From Acidobacteriota bacterium (GTDB lineage: Bacteria; Acidobacteriota; Vicinamibacteria; Vicinamibacterales; CAVVIG01): 8,240 nucleotides of DNA. Each line of letters starts with the position of its first letter. Positions within the stretch are counted from its first letter, which is position 1. The translations under genes were made by a program, and so were the position numbers. Positions 8,068-8,240 of this stretch are shown here, piece by piece. The notes beneath the pieces were generated by a model that did not search any database, was not told where the DNA came from, and saw nothing but the letters and a program-made list of their open reading frames with translations. Location of the stretch: positions 1 to 8,240 of the forward strand of contig QHWL01000309.1 of the NCBI GenBank assembly GCA_003222555.1. Direction: 5' to 3'.

Positions 8068-8151
8068 AAATGCAACCACGAAAGCACGAAGCCACGAAGA
8101 AGATCATGTACTTAGCAGTCTTCGTGTTTTCGTGTCTTCGTGGTTGCATTT
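8068..8151. repeat. CACGAAG-type hairpin between the LolC/E gene and lolD
   Basis: Arms 8068-8100 and 8119-8151 are complementary at 29 of 33 positions around an 18-nt centre. The left arm begins AAATGCAACCACGAAAGC and holds CACGAAG units; the right arm mirrors them as CTTCGTG. It fills almost all of the 97-nt gap and ends 8 nt before the lolD ATG. No T run follows it, so it is more likely a dispersed palindromic repeat than a terminator. Confidence 0.88.
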
Positions 8152-8159
8152 AGGCTGCG

Positions 8160-8240
8160 ATGCCGTTCCTCGAAGCGCGCGGCATCGGCAAGAGCTATCC
8201 CGTCGGACAAACGTTGCTGACGGTGCTGCGGGACGTCGAT
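8160..8240 (+). CDS. lolD: Lipoprotein-releasing ABC transporter ATPase LolD (5' end only)
   Basis: 27 codons from ATG 8160 to the window edge: MPFLEARGIGKSYPVGQ, then TLLTVLRDVD. This is the first beta-strand region of an ABC ATPase, before the Walker A loop, and the LEARGIGKSY...LTVLRDVD pattern with the preceding LolC/E permease points to LolD, which powers lipoprotein extraction. No Walker motifs fall inside the window. Only a weak AGG lies upstream; the leader is the right arm of the hairpin repeat. Confidence 0.82.
   Translation, partial: MPFLEARGIGKSYPVGQTLLTVLRDVD

Noticed and set aside
7042..8149. Long frames in other phases over the LolC/E gene, both strands
   Set aside because: Arg/His-rich products without motifs; the LolC/E frame explains the whole stretch.

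Overview
The window is GC-rich bacterial chromosome. The gene set and order fit an Acidobacteriota-like genome, possibly Vicinamibacteria: a two-ended membrane SpeE-like protein, a DUF6677-like membrane protein, then crotonase, ribH, nusB, lysS, a LolC/E permease and lolD. The placement rests on remembered synteny and protein style, not on a search. All genes look like housekeeping or ordinary membrane genes. There is no phage, transposase, CRISPR array, tRNA or rRNA.

Left third (1-2323, minus strand): one long open frame leaves the window on the left. It encodes a SAM-methyltransferase-fold domain (SpeE/spermidine-synthase-like) between two hydrophobic membrane blocks. A palindromic GGGATTC repeat sits inside the gene in frame and adds about 30 residues just before the nucleotide-binding loop.

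Middle (2324-2580): a divergent intergenic region made largely of repeats: a 25-bp GC hairpin, an adjacent second hairpin and a CACGAAG heptamer array.

Right two thirds (2581-8240, all plus strand): a possible long transcription unit. It opens with two small membrane proteins joined by a TGATG overlap, then an enoyl-CoA hydratase, ribH (riboflavin synthesis), nusB (antitermination), lysS (lysyl-tRNA synthetase), a LolC/E-type lipoprotein-release permease and the start of its ATPase lolD. The last two should form one inner-membrane ABC machine.

Most notable points: (1) lysS as given is broken by a perfect 20-bp tandem duplication that shifts the frame just before class II motif 3. (2) Nearly every intergenic gap holds a hairpin or repeat, often directly against the next start codon. 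(3) A perfect 25-bp hairpin sequence occurs twice, each time just upstream of a start codon and in the same orientation relative to that gene. (4) A hairpin repeat is exapted as coding sequence in the SpeE-like gene. I see no convincing new multi-gene system. The unusual signal is the repeat landscape and the lysS lesion.
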